Shown here: one piece after another, positions 1 to 12,847 of the stretch | Numbering within the stretch: the first letter of the stretch is position 1 | Layout of the letters: each line of letters begins with the position of its first letter | NCBI GenBank assembly: GCA_002270565.1 | Contig: NQMI01000074.1 | Span: forward strand, 161,186-225,185 | Direction of reading: 5' to 3' | Origin: Stenocarpella maydis | Lineage: Eukaryota; Ascomycota; Sordariomycetes; Diaporthales; Diaporthaceae | Length of the DNA stretch: 64,000 nucleotides | Translations under genes and position numbers: made by a program | Notes under the pieces: model-generated | Databases searched by the model: none | Seen by the model: only the letters and a program-made list of their open reading frames with translations | Told to the model about the DNA's origin: nothing

Positions 1-3000
1 TTCGTCGGCCCTCGGGATTGGTCGGCCAGGAGGTGGCGATGGGCGATTGGCGATGGACGAGGTGACTGTCGCGACCGCGAGATGGTCGGTGTCGCCCGTT
101 GTTTCGCCCTGTGGTGAGTTGATGTGGGTGGGGATAAGCAGGTGACGTGGGGATCGCCAGTCGCCTCCGGCCCGTGTTGTTGACAGCAGGTAGGTTTGTA
201 GAGGTCAATCTGCTACCTCGCAAGCGCTTTTCGCCACCGAGATAAGCGGGAAGCGTCCTAGTCGATGGGGGGTGGCTTGAATGTACAGAGTGTGCAGCAG
301 GAATATGAGCAGGTGGAATTGTCGTGGGTTTTGGGCCGAGCAAGGCGGTGGGTGAGTGTCCTTGCCCGATCAATGGGGGTTGGTGGGTCGCGAGAAGGCT
401 GGAAGGGAACCGAGAGAGCAGGAGGCGGCTTTCCTTTTTTCTTACTGGGCAGGATGTTGTGTTTGCAGAGGCAGGAGATTCTGGGTAGGCGGTTGGGGGC
501 TCCACTAGCAAGGTTACCTTGGTGGGTTCCGGGTGGTGTGATTGGTTTCGGTGAGTCGCACGCGCAGGATGTAGTCGGGGACTTGACCTTGGCCGTGGAA
601 ATAAGAATTTAAGATTATGCTGAGCCTAGCAGCTCTTCTGGACGGCCGGTGGCGCCTGGCTGCACGACAGACGGTGTGCCTGTGTGAGTGTGGGCGTATT
701 GAGGGGTGACGATCTTGTGTGTGTCGGTGTCGCTGTCGCGAGTGAAACTGACATCAGTGCGCACCAGGTGGAGGGGACGGGCGGTTCTTTTTTTTTTTGT
801 TTTGCGGCGAGTCACCCTAGTGTACTGCCAGCCCTGGGTTGCAGCCGACGACTGTATCGATTGTCTGGAGAGGAGCGGGCGTAGTGGAGGTGGAGATGGA
901 GGTGGAGGTGTGTGCGTGGTGTGTGGTGAGGGAGCCGGCGCGCGGGCGGGTACCTGATTAGATATAAGCGTGGGGAAGTTTTGAAACAGCAGCTGCCCAT
1001 CGCTAATAGGACTTGCAGCGTGCGCACTCATGCTCGCCCCATCCCGGATTTGAGCTGGCCATCTCACTATATCACCGCGGTAATAATGATGCCTGGCAAT
1101 AAGCACAACGCCAGCATGAACTAACAAGATCTCCCATGGCCGACGCGGCACTGGCCTCCGATTTGATTCGACCTTCACGCATGCATGATGAGCTGGAAAT
1201 GGCCACCAGTGAGGCTGGACGGACACCATCCCTGGACACAGCACACACATCTTGACATTCTCGTCTGCTGCACTCCTTCTCCCCCGGGCTGTCGGTACTC
1301 TCGCTACACTTGCCCATGTCACCTTTCGGTGCTGGGGAGGCAGCAAGGGGATGCAGGTATTTTCAGTGCCTCCTTATAGTGTATGTTTGACCCTCCGCGT
1401 GGCCCAATGCAGCCAGCCAGCCGGCCAGGCCAAGGGAAGTCAGGCTCAGGCAGGCTCAGGCGCCCGTCAGACTCGATCACGGCATTCCCAGGCAATCCCG
1501 GCTCGGCCTCGAAGTGTCTCGGAACAAAATACATCCCCTCCCCAGCCTCGGCTCGCAGAAGCAAGGGGCGGCTGTGCCAAGATGCTGTCGAGGGGACCAC
1601 CGCCTTTGCACCTGTTATTTAACTAATTACCGCTGTCGCACATGATGCGCTCGCAGGCTCGCAGACATGGAATCAATCTGTCCCACGTCGGGAATGTTTA
1701 CACAACCTGGAGTTTGCCCTAGCCTCGGGGCTCGTCTCACTCCTGCTGCCCTTTATAGCATCTCCCTTCATGTTGCCACCCGACAGACACTGCCAAGTCC
1801 AAGTTACCAACACAGGGCGGGCCCATTCTCAAGGGACGCATCCTTCCAAGCTTCTTCTGGTGCATCTTCCATCCCTCCCCTACTTCCCGCTAGCCGACCA
1901 CGCAAATATAGCCTGGGCGCATGTAGCCAGACCTGCCAGGCCGGCCAACCTGCAGCCTGGATCTGGGGCCGGAGGGCCGCCGTGTCGTTTCAGCCACACC
2001 CACGCACCGCGATCGAGTTGCGCACCTTTCGCTGCTGTCGGCTGGGTTGGCGCCGAATCCTGTTTTGGCCCAGCAGGTCCCGTGCCTTCGCAACCACTCG
2101 TTGCCTCTTGGGCGGCTTTCGCTCGCTGCTGATCACTTGCATGGGAAGCAGAGCCCGCCCAAGCTGAAGACAAAGCCCACTCGCTTCCTCACGCCATTGT
2201 GGGATTGTTGTTGGCGTGGCCCTAGCCGCTTGCCACATTCTATTTTCAACGCAACGGCCGATATCAAACGTTCGCATGGTGGACGCGCCGCGTGCCGGCG
2301 GTGTGCAAGTCCCCAATAAGCCGCACAGCCGTCCGGAGGACTCGTATGCCGCTATGCTCCTCCGGAAATGCGTACATGGACCTTTTGGAACGTCTGATGC
2401 GCGAGGCATGACCGCAGACTTGCTCATGGCAGCAAATCGAAGTACTGTAGACGGTGTGTCCTTGTGCAAGTCGTGCGTTGACGACATCCAGAAGTGTAGC
2501 AGAGGCCATGCAGGCACGAATCCAAATCCTCCTCATCACGACGAAAGCACAAGTTCATAGGCATTCTGAAGGGCTGGTGGGAGGCTCGCGCCCAGCTCTC
2601 GGATTGCCCGATTCGGGCCCGAGACTCTGCTCGTTCAGTGTCGGCCTCGCACCCGATGTGATGGCATGGTGTGCAATTTGGAGGCAGACCACGGTCAAAG
2701 GGCATTTCAGCATCTGGACGATGCCAGTGACAGAGTGCCGAATTCTTCAGCGCGGCACATGTTGTCAGCACCAACGGCTGAGGTTAGCAGCCATGTATGG
2801 GCTTACTGTTCTGGTCGAAGGCGCAGCTTTGTGGTGCAAAACTGGAGGTTCATTTCCTTAGTCAGATCTGAATCTCGATGCCTCGGTCCGGGGTCCGTTC
2901 CATCGGGTCTCACGCGACGGTTCATCTCAATGCGCACTCAAAGGCAGCAGGGCGCCGGACTCACAAGGTCAGCTGCGGCAGTACTGGCCCTATTCACCAC

Positions 3001-4848
3001 CTGCCTGCATGATTGGTAGGATGTGCCTGCCCTCAGCTGAGCAACATTGGGCGCGCAACACCACTCAGGGTATGGCAGGTACTACACTAGATCTCACTCT
3101 CGCTCCTAGGGCTTTATAGTGCGTCGGTTCTTTTCGCTCGCCCCAGCGCCGCAGCCGCTGAAGGATCGCATTGGTCCCATCGAGGCCTCTTTTCCTATTT
3201 TTTTCCTTCTTTCTGATGCACGTCGATCGCAATGGTGCGTTATGTCCCGGCAGGGCGGCAAAGGTGGGTTAGGATGGAGGACGCGAACGGGTGGACGGAT
3301 GGAGTGGGCTCCTTTTTTATTTCTTGGTTGACGAGAATGGCTCCTGGAGCAGCCCTGGACCCTGAAGAGCCGAAATGCGGGGTTGCGTCATTGGGTCTGG
3401 GGTCGACAGCTCTGCCAACCTGTGATCTCGAATGGAACAGGCCCATTGCCGGCAAGAAAGAGGGGAGATGGAGTAAAAAAAGGGTCTTGTGGGCAACCGC
3501 TCTTACACATTTTCCCGGACTCGAGGTCATCTGCCTCACTCTTGGGCATGCGAGACTCCACACTTGCAGTACATAGTGAAGCCAACCAGCCCGCGCCATA
3601 AGCAGGCAGTCAGTCACTTGTCCGCTTTTGCGACGCCGCGAGGAACCGAACAAGTACCGCACAAACAGCACGGCCGACGCAAAATTCTGTCCAGATCGCC
3701 GGGGGAGGTGGGAGCTCGGCGGCCCATGGCTCACGATCCCCTGTGCTGCTTGCTGGTGGGGTCGTCACGATAGGTGGACTCCCCCGTTCATCAACATGGG
3801 TGGAAGACCCTGACGACGATACCGTGCCAGGCCAACAGGCCCTCGGCCCAAAAGATAAGATCAAAGAGGATTGTGGAGCGATGACAGCACCGCACAGCTT
3901 TAGGTACGGACAGCTGGACTGGGTGGGCCAAGTTTTGGATGCCATGATAGCCGGGTCCAATGCCAACTTTTCACGATTGATTGTGTGTCCGGGTCACCAA
4001 GGGCCTGGCCAGGCCAGAGTAAGTTTTTTTATACTATGTAAAACCCAACTGCACACATTTTGAGTTCAGGCAGGGTTGCAATGGAGGCTCAACAGCCTCT
4101 CTCTCATATGGGTCTATTGGAACACCACACACGGTAGGGGGAAAATAAAAGAGATAAAAAAATAAAAGGGGAGGGGGGGTCGAAGGGATGCATGTCATTC
4201 CCTATACTGCAAATAGATTGTAGTGTATGCGGGTGGAGGATTTGATCAAAGCTACATTCGAGGGCACCGGGCTCGGGCGGTGGGACGGTGTACCTCTGTA
4301 TCAGACGGCACCTGTGAGATCGGCGCAGGCCATGCACTAATTATGGGGCCAAACCCTCTGCCCAGCATCCTTGAAGCTCCAGATGGCCGTGTCAAGTTCG
4401 ATTAGGCTCGACAGGAGGGCTGGAGCCTCGAGGGCTGAGAAGAAGCTACGTAGACTAGACTCTGGATTGCTTGTGCCTGTGCTTGTGATTATGCTTGTGC
4501 TTGATCCTTCTCACCGCAACCGCAACTCCGATACGATAGCATTGTACTTTTCCTTCCCCTTGCAATCGCAATCGCACCCACCCACCTTCGTGAGGACTTC
4601 CTATCCTACGGCACCGGCACCTGCAGCCTTCTTCCTGGTCCGCCCCGATCTGATCTGGTCTGATAGCATAGTACATGCCACTGTACCCTCCGCTCCAAGA
4701 GTCATACACCGAGCTAGCCTGTCGCCTTTGCAGTGTCATTCGTTCGTTCCCACTCGCCCAACCACCCAGGCCACCATCCAGCCGGTTCCTGGTTTTTTTT
4801 GGTGCTTGTGTTTTTTTGGTGATTTTATTTTATTGACAAGAGAGGGTC
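1..4848. other. Intergenic region without a supportable gene
   Basis: No reading frame here combines an ATG, protein-like composition and plausible splice sites; the open frames are short, overlap on all strands and translate into low-complexity Arg/Pro/Ser text. The last few hundred bases carry T-rich and CT-rich runs just before the transporter start, as expected of a fungal promoter and leader. A fast-evolving or heavily spliced gene cannot be excluded by eye. Confidence 0.5.
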
Positions 4849-4899
4849 ATGCCGTATGCCTTTCTCAACCCCAAGGACAAATACCCGCCCGTCGTCTAA
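4849..4899 (+). promoter_or_regulatory. Upstream ORF overlapping the transporter start codon
   Basis: An ATG seven bases before the transporter ATG opens a 16-codon frame (MPYAFLNPKDKYPPVV, then TAA) in another phase and ends inside the transporter coding sequence. Its start has G at -3, whereas the transporter ATG has C at -3, so scanning ribosomes would be expected to favour the short frame. If the mRNA begins upstream, this would dampen transporter translation. Whether the transcript includes it is unknown. Confidence 0.45.
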
Positions 4900-7340
4900 C
4901 ATCCCCCTCCGCAACCTCGCTGAGTCCTCTTCCGGTTCCGCCTCCGCCTCCGCCTCCGCCTCGCGACGCAACCACAACGAATCGACGTCATTCCTTGGAG
5001 CCCACCACTCCGGCCACCGCGTTGACAAGCCCGGCTCCGACTCGGACGACGACACCGAGAGCTGGGTCTCGACCGGCGACATTGGCGAGCACATCGACGC
5101 CGAGGACCCTTTGCGCGCCAGGCTCAACGACACCCTCGATGAATCTGCCCTCGCCGGCCTGAAGAACCTCCCCAGAAACAACAGGGAGAAGAAGCACGTC
5201 CGCATCCACGAGGACCCCGAACACCGCCGCCGCCGCCGCTCCCACCCTCACTCCTCGGGGCAGCCTGGCGTCGTTAATAAGGAGGCAATAGAGATCCCCG
5301 AGCCTATCTCCCGCAGACCGTCCAGGGCCACACGCCTTATCTCTGCCATCATGTCTTCCTCCAAGGGCTTCACGGGGAAGCCCCTGATGTAGGTTTACGC
5401 CGCAGAGCCCGCGCCCCTACCGTGCCTTGTGCTGTGACCCAGAACGCTGATGACCCATACCTGCTAGTTACTTTACCAGTATATTCGTATCGTTAGGCGT
5501 ATTCCTCTTCGGATACGACCAAGGCGTCATGTCGGGCATTATCACGTAGGACTTGACCAGTCCCCCCCCCCACCGCACTGCCATGACATCGTAGCTGACC
5601 CGTGTCTTCTCCCAGGGGCCCCTACTTCCGTGATTACTTCCACCAACCCTCAAGGGGCGAGATAGGCACTATGGTCGCCATCCTCGAGATCGGTGCCCTG
5701 ATATCCTCACTGCTCGTAGGCAAGATCGGAGACATCATCGGCCGCCGGCGGACCATCCTCTACGGGTCCATAGTCTTCTTCGTCGGCGGTGCCCTACAGA
5801 CCTTCGCGACTGGTATGCCCATGATGATGTTGGGCAGAATCGTCGCCGGTTTGGGCGTTGGCTCTCTATCCACCATCGTCCCCGTCTACCAATCCGAGAT
5901 CTCCCCGCCACACAATCGCGGGAAATTGGCGTGCATAGAGTTCTCTGGAAACATCATTGGGTACACGACGTCTGTGTGGGTGGACTACTTCTGTGGCTTC
6001 ATAGAGAGTGATGCCTCGTGGCGAGTGCCTCTGTTCATGCAGTGCATTATGGGTGGCTTGCTCGGGCTTGGAAGTCTGATCATCGTCGAATCCCCAAGGT
6101 ACGGTGGACCCCCAACCCCCCGCCTCTTCTACCCGGCTGCGTCTTTGCTAATACAGCTCAGGTGGCTGCTAGACAACGACCACGACGAGGAGGGCATCGT
6201 GGTGATCGCCAACCTCTACGGCGGCGGCGACATTCACAATCCCAAGGCTCGCGACGAATTTCGCGAGATCAAGATGGGCGTCCTGCTCCAGCGCCAGGAG
6301 GGCGAGCGGACGTACAGTGACATGTTCCGCCGCTACAAGACACGTGTGTTCATCGCCATGTCAGCCCAGGGTCTGGCCCAGCTCAACGGCATCAACGTCA
6401 TTTCGTACTACGCGCCATATGTCTTTGAATCCGCCGGATGGGTTGGTCACGACGCGGTGCTCATGACTGGTATCAACGGCATCACTTACTTCCTGTCCAC
6501 CATTCCGCCGTGGTACATTGTCGACACATGGGGTCGCCGCATCATCCTGCTCTCTGGCGCGATTGCCATGACAATATCTCTGTCGTTGATATCGTATTTC
6601 ATCTTCCTCGATATCAAATTGACGCCGACCCTGGTCGTGATCTTTGTCATGATCTATAATGCTGCGTTTGGCTACTCGTGGGGCCCGATTCCCTGGCTCT
6701 ACCCACCTGAGATCCTGCCGTTGAGCATCCGGTCCAAGGGCGCGTCGCTATCGACTGCGACCAACTGGGCGTTCAACTGGCTAGTTGGGGAGATGACACC
6801 CGTCCTGCAGGAGTGGATCCAATGGCGCCTCTACCTTGTGCACGCCTTCTTCTGCGCCGCCAGTTTCGTCATCGGTAAGGAGCTCCCTGCTACCACGAGC
6901 CTCGTGGCCCGTGCAACAATGATGCTAACCCCTACTCCACAGTATACTTCATCTACCCCGAGACCAGCGGCGTCCGCCTCGAGGACATGAACTCCATCTT
7001 CGGCGACGCGACGACAACGATCGGCACCCCCGCCTCGGCGGGCACCCCAGCATTCGGACCCGTGGATGGCTCCCACGTGCGCGCGAGCTCCCCCGTGCCG
7101 TCGCTCGACATGCGCGGCCGCCCTCTCCTGGCGGAAGACCAGCCGTTCCCCGGCCTGGACGTCGACCCCCCGGCGGTGACCTTTGTCAACGGGCGGCCGC
7201 AGTACGAGTCCGGGCAGGCCGAGGGCGGCGTAGCCGGCTGGCTATCGAGGGTCGTCGGCCGGTCCCAGTCCCGCGCGCGCTCGGGCAGCGTGTCGAACCG
7301 GAGTGGGAGGTATCAGCCGCTCGGGAACCAGGATGACTAA
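4856..7340 (+). CDS. MFS sugar-porter family transporter
   Basis: Predicted plasma-membrane sugar (probably monosaccharide) transporter of 734 aa. Inferred exons are 4856-5388, 5468-5545, 5616-6098, 6162-6874 and 6943-7340; all junctions keep frame and the last intron has a GCTAAC branch site. Sugar-porter marks are visible: GDIIGRRR after TM2, PVYQSEISPPHNRG after TM4, ESPRW before the central loop, QLNGINVISYYAP in TM7 (the usual QQ is QL), PWLYPPEI in TM10, and PETSG after TM12. The first membrane segment (FVSLGVFLFGYDQG) begins only after about 178 residues of hydrophilic tail rich in Ser, Arg and Asp, far longer than in ordinary hexose transporters. The C-terminal tail of about 120 residues is also Ser/Pro/Gly-rich. 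Substrate is not assignable. An in-frame ATG at 5351 would give a conventional short N-terminus. Confidence 0.9.
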
Positions 7341-7822
7341 GGGTACTGCTTTGCTGTTCGGGGATGGTCATTGTACAATTGGGCAGGGGGGCTGAGGATG
7401 GTTGGGGAGACAAACAGCATCACCTATATGTATACTTGGTGGACTATGAGAAGATAAACATTTCTGCAGAATATGGGCAGAAATAACAGCGAGTCGGAAT
7501 GGTTTTAGACATATTGCATACTAGAAGGGAACAGAGACAGGTCTGTGACGAACTCTGGGGTTTTACATTTCTTGTTTCTTGGGGATTTCGTTGGGTGATG
7601 AGAGCGCGCGAAGATGGCACACGCGTGCTAAGCGTGCGTTGTACAGGATGGTATGTTATTCAAGTGTTTTTTTTTTCGATTGTTCAGAAGAGCGGCGCAC
7701 CGGTGATGTGCATAATAATTCTACTGCTGGCCCACCTAAGTGGTGGACACATGTGTTGATTGATAATCGGCTCTCGGGTAGCACGCCGTGGGTATGAGCG
7801 CCATTATGCTCACTCATACCCA

Positions 7823-7865
<43 letters not shown>

Positions 7866-8433
7866 TCCCTCTCCCTCTCCCTCTCCCTCTCTCCCTCCCT
7901 CTCTCTCTCTCTGTGTGTGTGTGTGTATATGTGTATAGAGAGAGAGGGGGGGGATGGTGAATCTGGAGCGTAGCATTATCCCTTTTCTATGAAGAGCTGG
8001 CCCTGGACACAGCTAGGCAGGGGCTCGGTGTTCATGACGGTTCTCTGCGGGACATCCACCTACAAGCCCCCGTGTCTTGATTTTCCTGAAATGATTGATC
8101 CTGCTGAGAAATAGAAATTGGGCATAGTGGTTGTGGCCGGACTATTCGGTTTTACTGCTCCCGATTCCCAGACCTATAGAATCTCCGCACTCGTCATGCG
8201 CAGGTCTATTTGGGATACATCTAGCAGCAGACGGGGATGCTGTCTCGACGAGGTTGAGTGAGTGAGGTTGGGCCACTGCACGACGAACTCGACGCAGGAG
8301 GTGGCCTGTGCACCGCGGCTCAATGTCAGCTTCAGGTCACTCGGCAGGCGGGCCATGTCAACTCTGTTTCGCAGCCAAACAAGAATCAGGCAAGTGTCCC
8401 ACCGCCAAAAGCCGAAGCTGTTCCACGGCCGAG
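7341..8433. other. Intergenic region with compound microsatellite
   Basis: Transporter 3' region and leader of the next gene. Apart from the long CT/GT microsatellite listed separately, no gene is visible; the open frames over the repeat are translations of the repeat itself (Leu/Ser or Arg/Glu runs). Confidence 0.6.
7825..7926. repeat. Compound (CT)n-(CCCTCT)n-(GT)n microsatellite
   Basis: About 36 bases of pure CT dinucleotides pass into CCCTCT hexamers and CT again, then into GT dinucleotides and a short GAGAGAG run. It lies between two genes and contains no supportable coding sequence. Confidence 0.95.
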
Positions 8434-8907
8434 ATGGCTCGACAAGAGGTCCTACATGCCTACCGCCACCTGTACCGGTCTGCACTGAAAGCAGTGTGCT
8501 ATTCCAAGCCGGCATGTTTCGTGTCGCGAGACCTGCTACGCCGAACCTTTCGTGACAAAACCAGCACCTTTGACGGGAGGGCCATCCGCCGCACCGTCTG
8601 GTTCCTCAAGAACGCCGCCCGGGAGAAGGGCACGGAACACAAGATTGTCAAGAACCTGCTCTTGGTGCAGTTCTGGAGAGACAAGGCCAAGAGCAGCACC
8701 TGGGCATTTGTGTCCACCAACCCTACATACGGCAAGGAGTAGGTTGCCAGCCCCTGACGAGCGTGGCCTTCATAGAATGCATCTGCCGGGCTAGCAGTGC
8801 TGACGGCGCACTTTAGGGACTTCTTCAAGGATACAGCATATGCCCACTACGAGCAGACCGTTTCAATGCTCAACAAGACCATGGGTCTGTGCCTGCCTCT
8901 CCGCTAA
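8434..8907 (+). CDS. LYR-motif small protein (DUF1763-like)
   Basis: A 131-aa protein in two exons, 8434-8738 and 8817-8907, joined at a GTAGGT donor and TTTAG acceptor in frame. The N-terminus holds the LYR signature (YRHLYRSALKAV, residues about 10-21), followed by basic helices, a downstream conserved Phe and HKIVKNLLLVQFW. LYR proteins are small mitochondrial matrix proteins that pair with acyl carrier protein and act in assembly of respiratory complexes, Fe-S clusters or mitoribosomes. The arrangement matches my recollection of the fungal DUF1763 family, whose exact client I do not know. The start is the ATG preceding the LYR helix; further upstream the frame looks like non-coding text. 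Family confidence is good, specific function is unassigned. Confidence 0.75.
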
Positions 8908-10244
8908 GGGCGACACGTGACTGCACGGCCGTCGTCCTTTTTTTTGGGGGGGGGGGACCACTGAGTGATACGCCGGCCAAGCCAGCAGTGACCCGGGCGG
9001 GAGACGAGAGCTTTCCCCGCCGACTCCCCGCCGCTCCCCCCGAACTATAACGCTTCTGAGACGCCGCCCCGACGAGAAAACGGCCCGCTTTGCTTGGCTG
9101 CAGCAACTTGGCTCAAAAGGGGACATCTCCTTGAGTCTCGAGCGAAGGATTCAGCGGCTGCAATCGCCCAGGGGCCGCTGTTTCGTCGGTGGGCGTGTGT
9201 GTGTGCAAGAATCTGACGATTATTATGCCCCGAGCCACCAGAGCAGGCGGTGGGCCGAGCCGTGCCCAGAGTCACAATTGGCTTTTCGGTCCAGGCCTGC
9301 AAGGTCCAGGAACATGCGAGCCTTGCAGCTTTCCTTGCAGGCCCTCATCGGAGGAATCCAACAGGCAGGCAGGCTGGCAAGCACATGCCGCCGCCGGGCG
9401 TGTGGTGTTCAGGCGGGCATGTGAACATGCCAACCACTCAGGCCACTGTGCACACCATCGCGAGAAGCCATCTTCCGCTTCCAGATATGGGCTGCTGCAT
9501 TGTGCGACGCGGCCTGACGCGGTGACGTCTGGAGGCACGTACACGCGTGTCTCTGCTGAGTCGCATCGCAGCCAGAGCAAGACATGTACTTGGTGAGCCC
9601 TCCGACAGGGCCTGCCCTGGGGAACCAAGGGAGGAGTGTGTGGTTCGTCGTGGATGATACAGACGCATGTTTATGGGGTGGGGTCTGTTGCTTCGCCATC
9701 CCGGGAGCTTACTTAAGTGGCGGTTAGGGTAGGGAGCCTTCAGATCAATGATCAATGATCTACCGTCACCTGTGGAGAAGACACGGACGGGCCTGACGGG
9801 CCAACCAGCTCCCAGAGCTGAGGTAGCTTTCTGTGTGGGCATTGGACAGGACCCCGCAATTCCTTGGGCAGGTCCCCCATGCGCCTCACACCATTCCCAC
9901 TCTAATGCTCCCGCAGACGAGTTCCCGTTGCACGACGATAAGAGTCGTTGGCACACGTCAATTTGGTAGTTACCTTTCTAGCCTCTCGTGCTCGAGCCCG
10001 TCCAGAAACCTTTTCTCCCTTGCAACCTCAGTCCACCCCGTCAGACACCCCGCGTTGCCTCATCCAAGCCGACATCCGCGGCCGTCGACACCGACTGACC
10101 ACAACCCACGCACCGCGGGGTTCTTCATGGACCTCGTTTTCTGGCACTTGCCCATAACGCGCCCGATTTGAAGGCTCTGGTCTCGACTTCCCTCGAGGTC
10201 ATTGCCCACAGGCGGCTGCTCAGGGCCTGCAATTGCCGGGAAGC
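8908..10244. other. Intergenic region
   Basis: Contains a G run near 8943 and a CT-rich stretch from about 9960 that looks like the leader of the mitochondrial carrier. Many overlapping short open frames occur on both strands, but none has a recognisable domain or splice structure. Confidence 0.5.
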
Positions 10245-11653
10245 ATGCCAGCTGAGCTCATCTCCCTCAACCAAAATGGTCCTCAGCTCCAGCCTCCCAC
10301 CACGCCTACCAAAGGCAGCAGCAGCGGCAGCCACAACACGACGACGAGTGGCCACGGGCGAGCAGCAGACATGGCTGCTGGAAAGGGAGACGACAAGCAC
10401 GCCGCTCACCAGGAGCAGGTGCCGTTCATCAAGAAGTACCGGACCGAAGTCAGCGCCTCTGCTTCCAGTGTCCTGTCCACCCTGACGGCCTTCCCGCTCG
10501 ACAGCGTCAAGACACGCATGCAGACCTACAAGTATTCCGGATTCTTGGACTGCGTAAAGCATACATACCAGACCGAGCAATTGAGGGGCTTTTTTCGGGG
10601 TGAGCAACCCCTCTTGCATCGTTCCTCCTCGAGCTCCCCTTCGATTTACTAGCCATTGCTAATCGGTGTGCCTCTGTGCCTGCAGGCGTGACTGCCCCTA
10701 TGGCTAGCATCACTCTCGTGCGAACGGTCTCGTTCTCGATATACCAACGATCCAAATATGTCTACTCGGACTGGCTCAAGAAGAACTTTGGCATTGATGT
10801 CCTAGCACACGTCAACAAGCAGGGGACATACCCAAACTTACCTTCCATCGCCTGTTTTGGAGCGGCCGGTGCAACGGCGGGCTCATGCATCACTCTCATT
10901 GCATGTGGGTGCCCCCCCCCCCACCAAACCTGTCGTCGAGCAGGAAACAATGCTTGCCTGGGTCCATTCTGACTCTCCGTAGGCCCTTTCGAACTCACCA
11001 AGCTTAGTGCTCAGGTTTCGGTCCTGCTGGCTGATAAGAAGAACTGCCCCCATCCCGAGAGCCACAAAATAGCCGCGAGTTATCAGAACAAGGGAACATT
11101 CAAGACCATGGCGAACATCATCCGACACCGTGGCCCTTTTGGGCTCTACACCGGGTTCAACCTACATCTACGTATGTGGAACTTATTAGTACCTTGATAC
11201 GCTCTGATGATACGCTCTAACGGATGATATAGTGAGAGACACGCTGGGCACCGGCATTTACTTCATGACATACGAAAGCAGCAAGCAACTCTTGACGACT
11301 TTTGGTGGTGCCGGTACCCATTCAAACCCTTTGGCGGTCCTGGTTGCTGGTGGACTCTGCGGGATAGTATCCTGGGCGATGATCTGTGAGTGTCTGCACC
11401 TGCCCGTGCTCAGACAGACGTCTAACCAACCTCGACAGACCCTATCGACTCCGCGAAGAGTATATACCAGCGAAACTGTCTGATGTACTCCAGGGGCCAG
11501 ACAGTGCCCAAGGTGAAGATCCAATTCTTCCGCAGGGATATGTACAGGGGACTCGGCGTGTCCATGGGCCGGTCATGCGCCGTGAACGCTGTATTCTTCT
11601 CCTCCTTCGAGTTCCTCAAGAAACAAATCAACTCCATCAAGGAGAAAGATTAA
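10245..11653 (+). CDS. Mitochondrial carrier family (SLC25-type) protein
   Basis: A 376-aa inner-membrane solute carrier. Inferred exons are 10245-10599, 10686-10904, 10983-11171, 11233-11385 and 11439-11653; every junction is GT-AG and in frame. The three carrier signatures are present at the end of odd helices: PLDSVKTRM, CPFELTKLSAQV and YPIDSAKSIYQR, matching P-x-[DE]-x-x-[KR], and repeat ends such as GFFRG and GLYTGF follow. The third signature is slightly divergent. The N-terminal 45 residues are Gln/Ser/Thr/His-rich and unstructured; the first in-frame ATG was used, but one at 10371 would remove this extension. Substrate cannot be read from the sequence. The second intron includes an 11-base C run. 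Confidence 0.85.
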
Positions 11654-12847
11654 GGGTGGAAGGTGCATATCATTGTGAGCCGGGCTATTATTCTTTTTTT
11701 GAAGGTCGGCAACTCGTGCATTTGCAGGTTGGTAAGGGGAACGCTCGGAGTCGTTAAGTTTATGCCTGCCTGGTTGGGACAGGACTGGAAATACTGGGTA
11801 GGGGTTTTTATGAACTGCACTTGAGGGCCGAGGATGGCCCGGACGGATTTTGTACTGTCCTTGGGTTCGAGGCACAGTATGATCAAACAAATCCAGTATC
11901 TGCACAGAAACAGAAACAGGACAAACACAAATGAAACATCATGCCCTTGCTTCACAGGGCCAGAGCGTCGTTTCCTAAGCGACAACGACATTGGTATTCT
12001 CATGCCAACTCGCCCTGACCTGGACTGTAGCGGCACCCGTTGTCACGCCCCAAGCAATGAAAGGGGCATCCTTGGGCTAGGTACATGTACTGAAGAAATT
12101 GTCCCACCTAAAATCGATGGATAGTATGGCCCAGAATGGTGTTTATAGTCAACACGGAGAGCAGGTGGCCCCTTTGAAAGCAACAAACTATTGAACCACC
12201 TACACGCCAGCAGTATACGTGGAGGCCCAGCTACACCCTAGGCTATGGAGAACCCAAGGGGGAAAAAAGGCCCATCGCTGTTGTGTTAGGGCTTGTAAAC
12301 AGCACAAATACAAAAACAGGAGATTCCGCACCCGCAGTACCGGAGTGTACACTGGCACATCATTCAACGCCTGCTCCCAATATACCCGATCCTCGCTCCT
12401 GAAACGCCCAGTCCCAGATTGCCAACACTCGTAATACCTATACCTAGCACACGCTCCTAGCTAGTCAGAATTAGTCGTGTGGGTATGTGAAGTAGTAGGG
12501 GCAATGCTCTCTTATTCAGCATGGCACCAATGACGCACTGGTGTACCTTCCATTTTCCCCAGGTGTTAATTTCTGTATTCTGAATCTTTAGGTTGAGGAG
12601 ACTGTGGAAGCACTCTAACAGGGGGGGAGGGAACGAGAGCGCGAGAGGGAGCGGGAGAGGGGGGGGGGGGGCACCTTGTTGATTGGCAATGACGGTAGGG
12701 ACGCCGGGAACACTGAAGTAGAAGCAGTTGAGCTTCGAGATTGGGAGTTCCGGGCCTGGTGTTGGCCTCGCCCTATTGTAATATCCGGGTATCATACCGT
12801 AGGAACGTAACAAACTCAAGGTCGCGACCCTGCGATCTCGATCCTTT
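11654..12847. other. Intergenic region between convergent genes
   Basis: Holds the 3' ends of the mitochondrial carrier (+) and the Cog7-like gene (-). A purine-rich stretch with a long G run lies near 12640-12671. No further gene is supportable. Confidence 0.55.

Noticed and set aside
7760..7976. Open frames on both strands encoding Leu/Ser or Arg/Glu repeats
   Set aside because: They are translations of the CT/GT microsatellite; no start context, splice site or domain supports coding.
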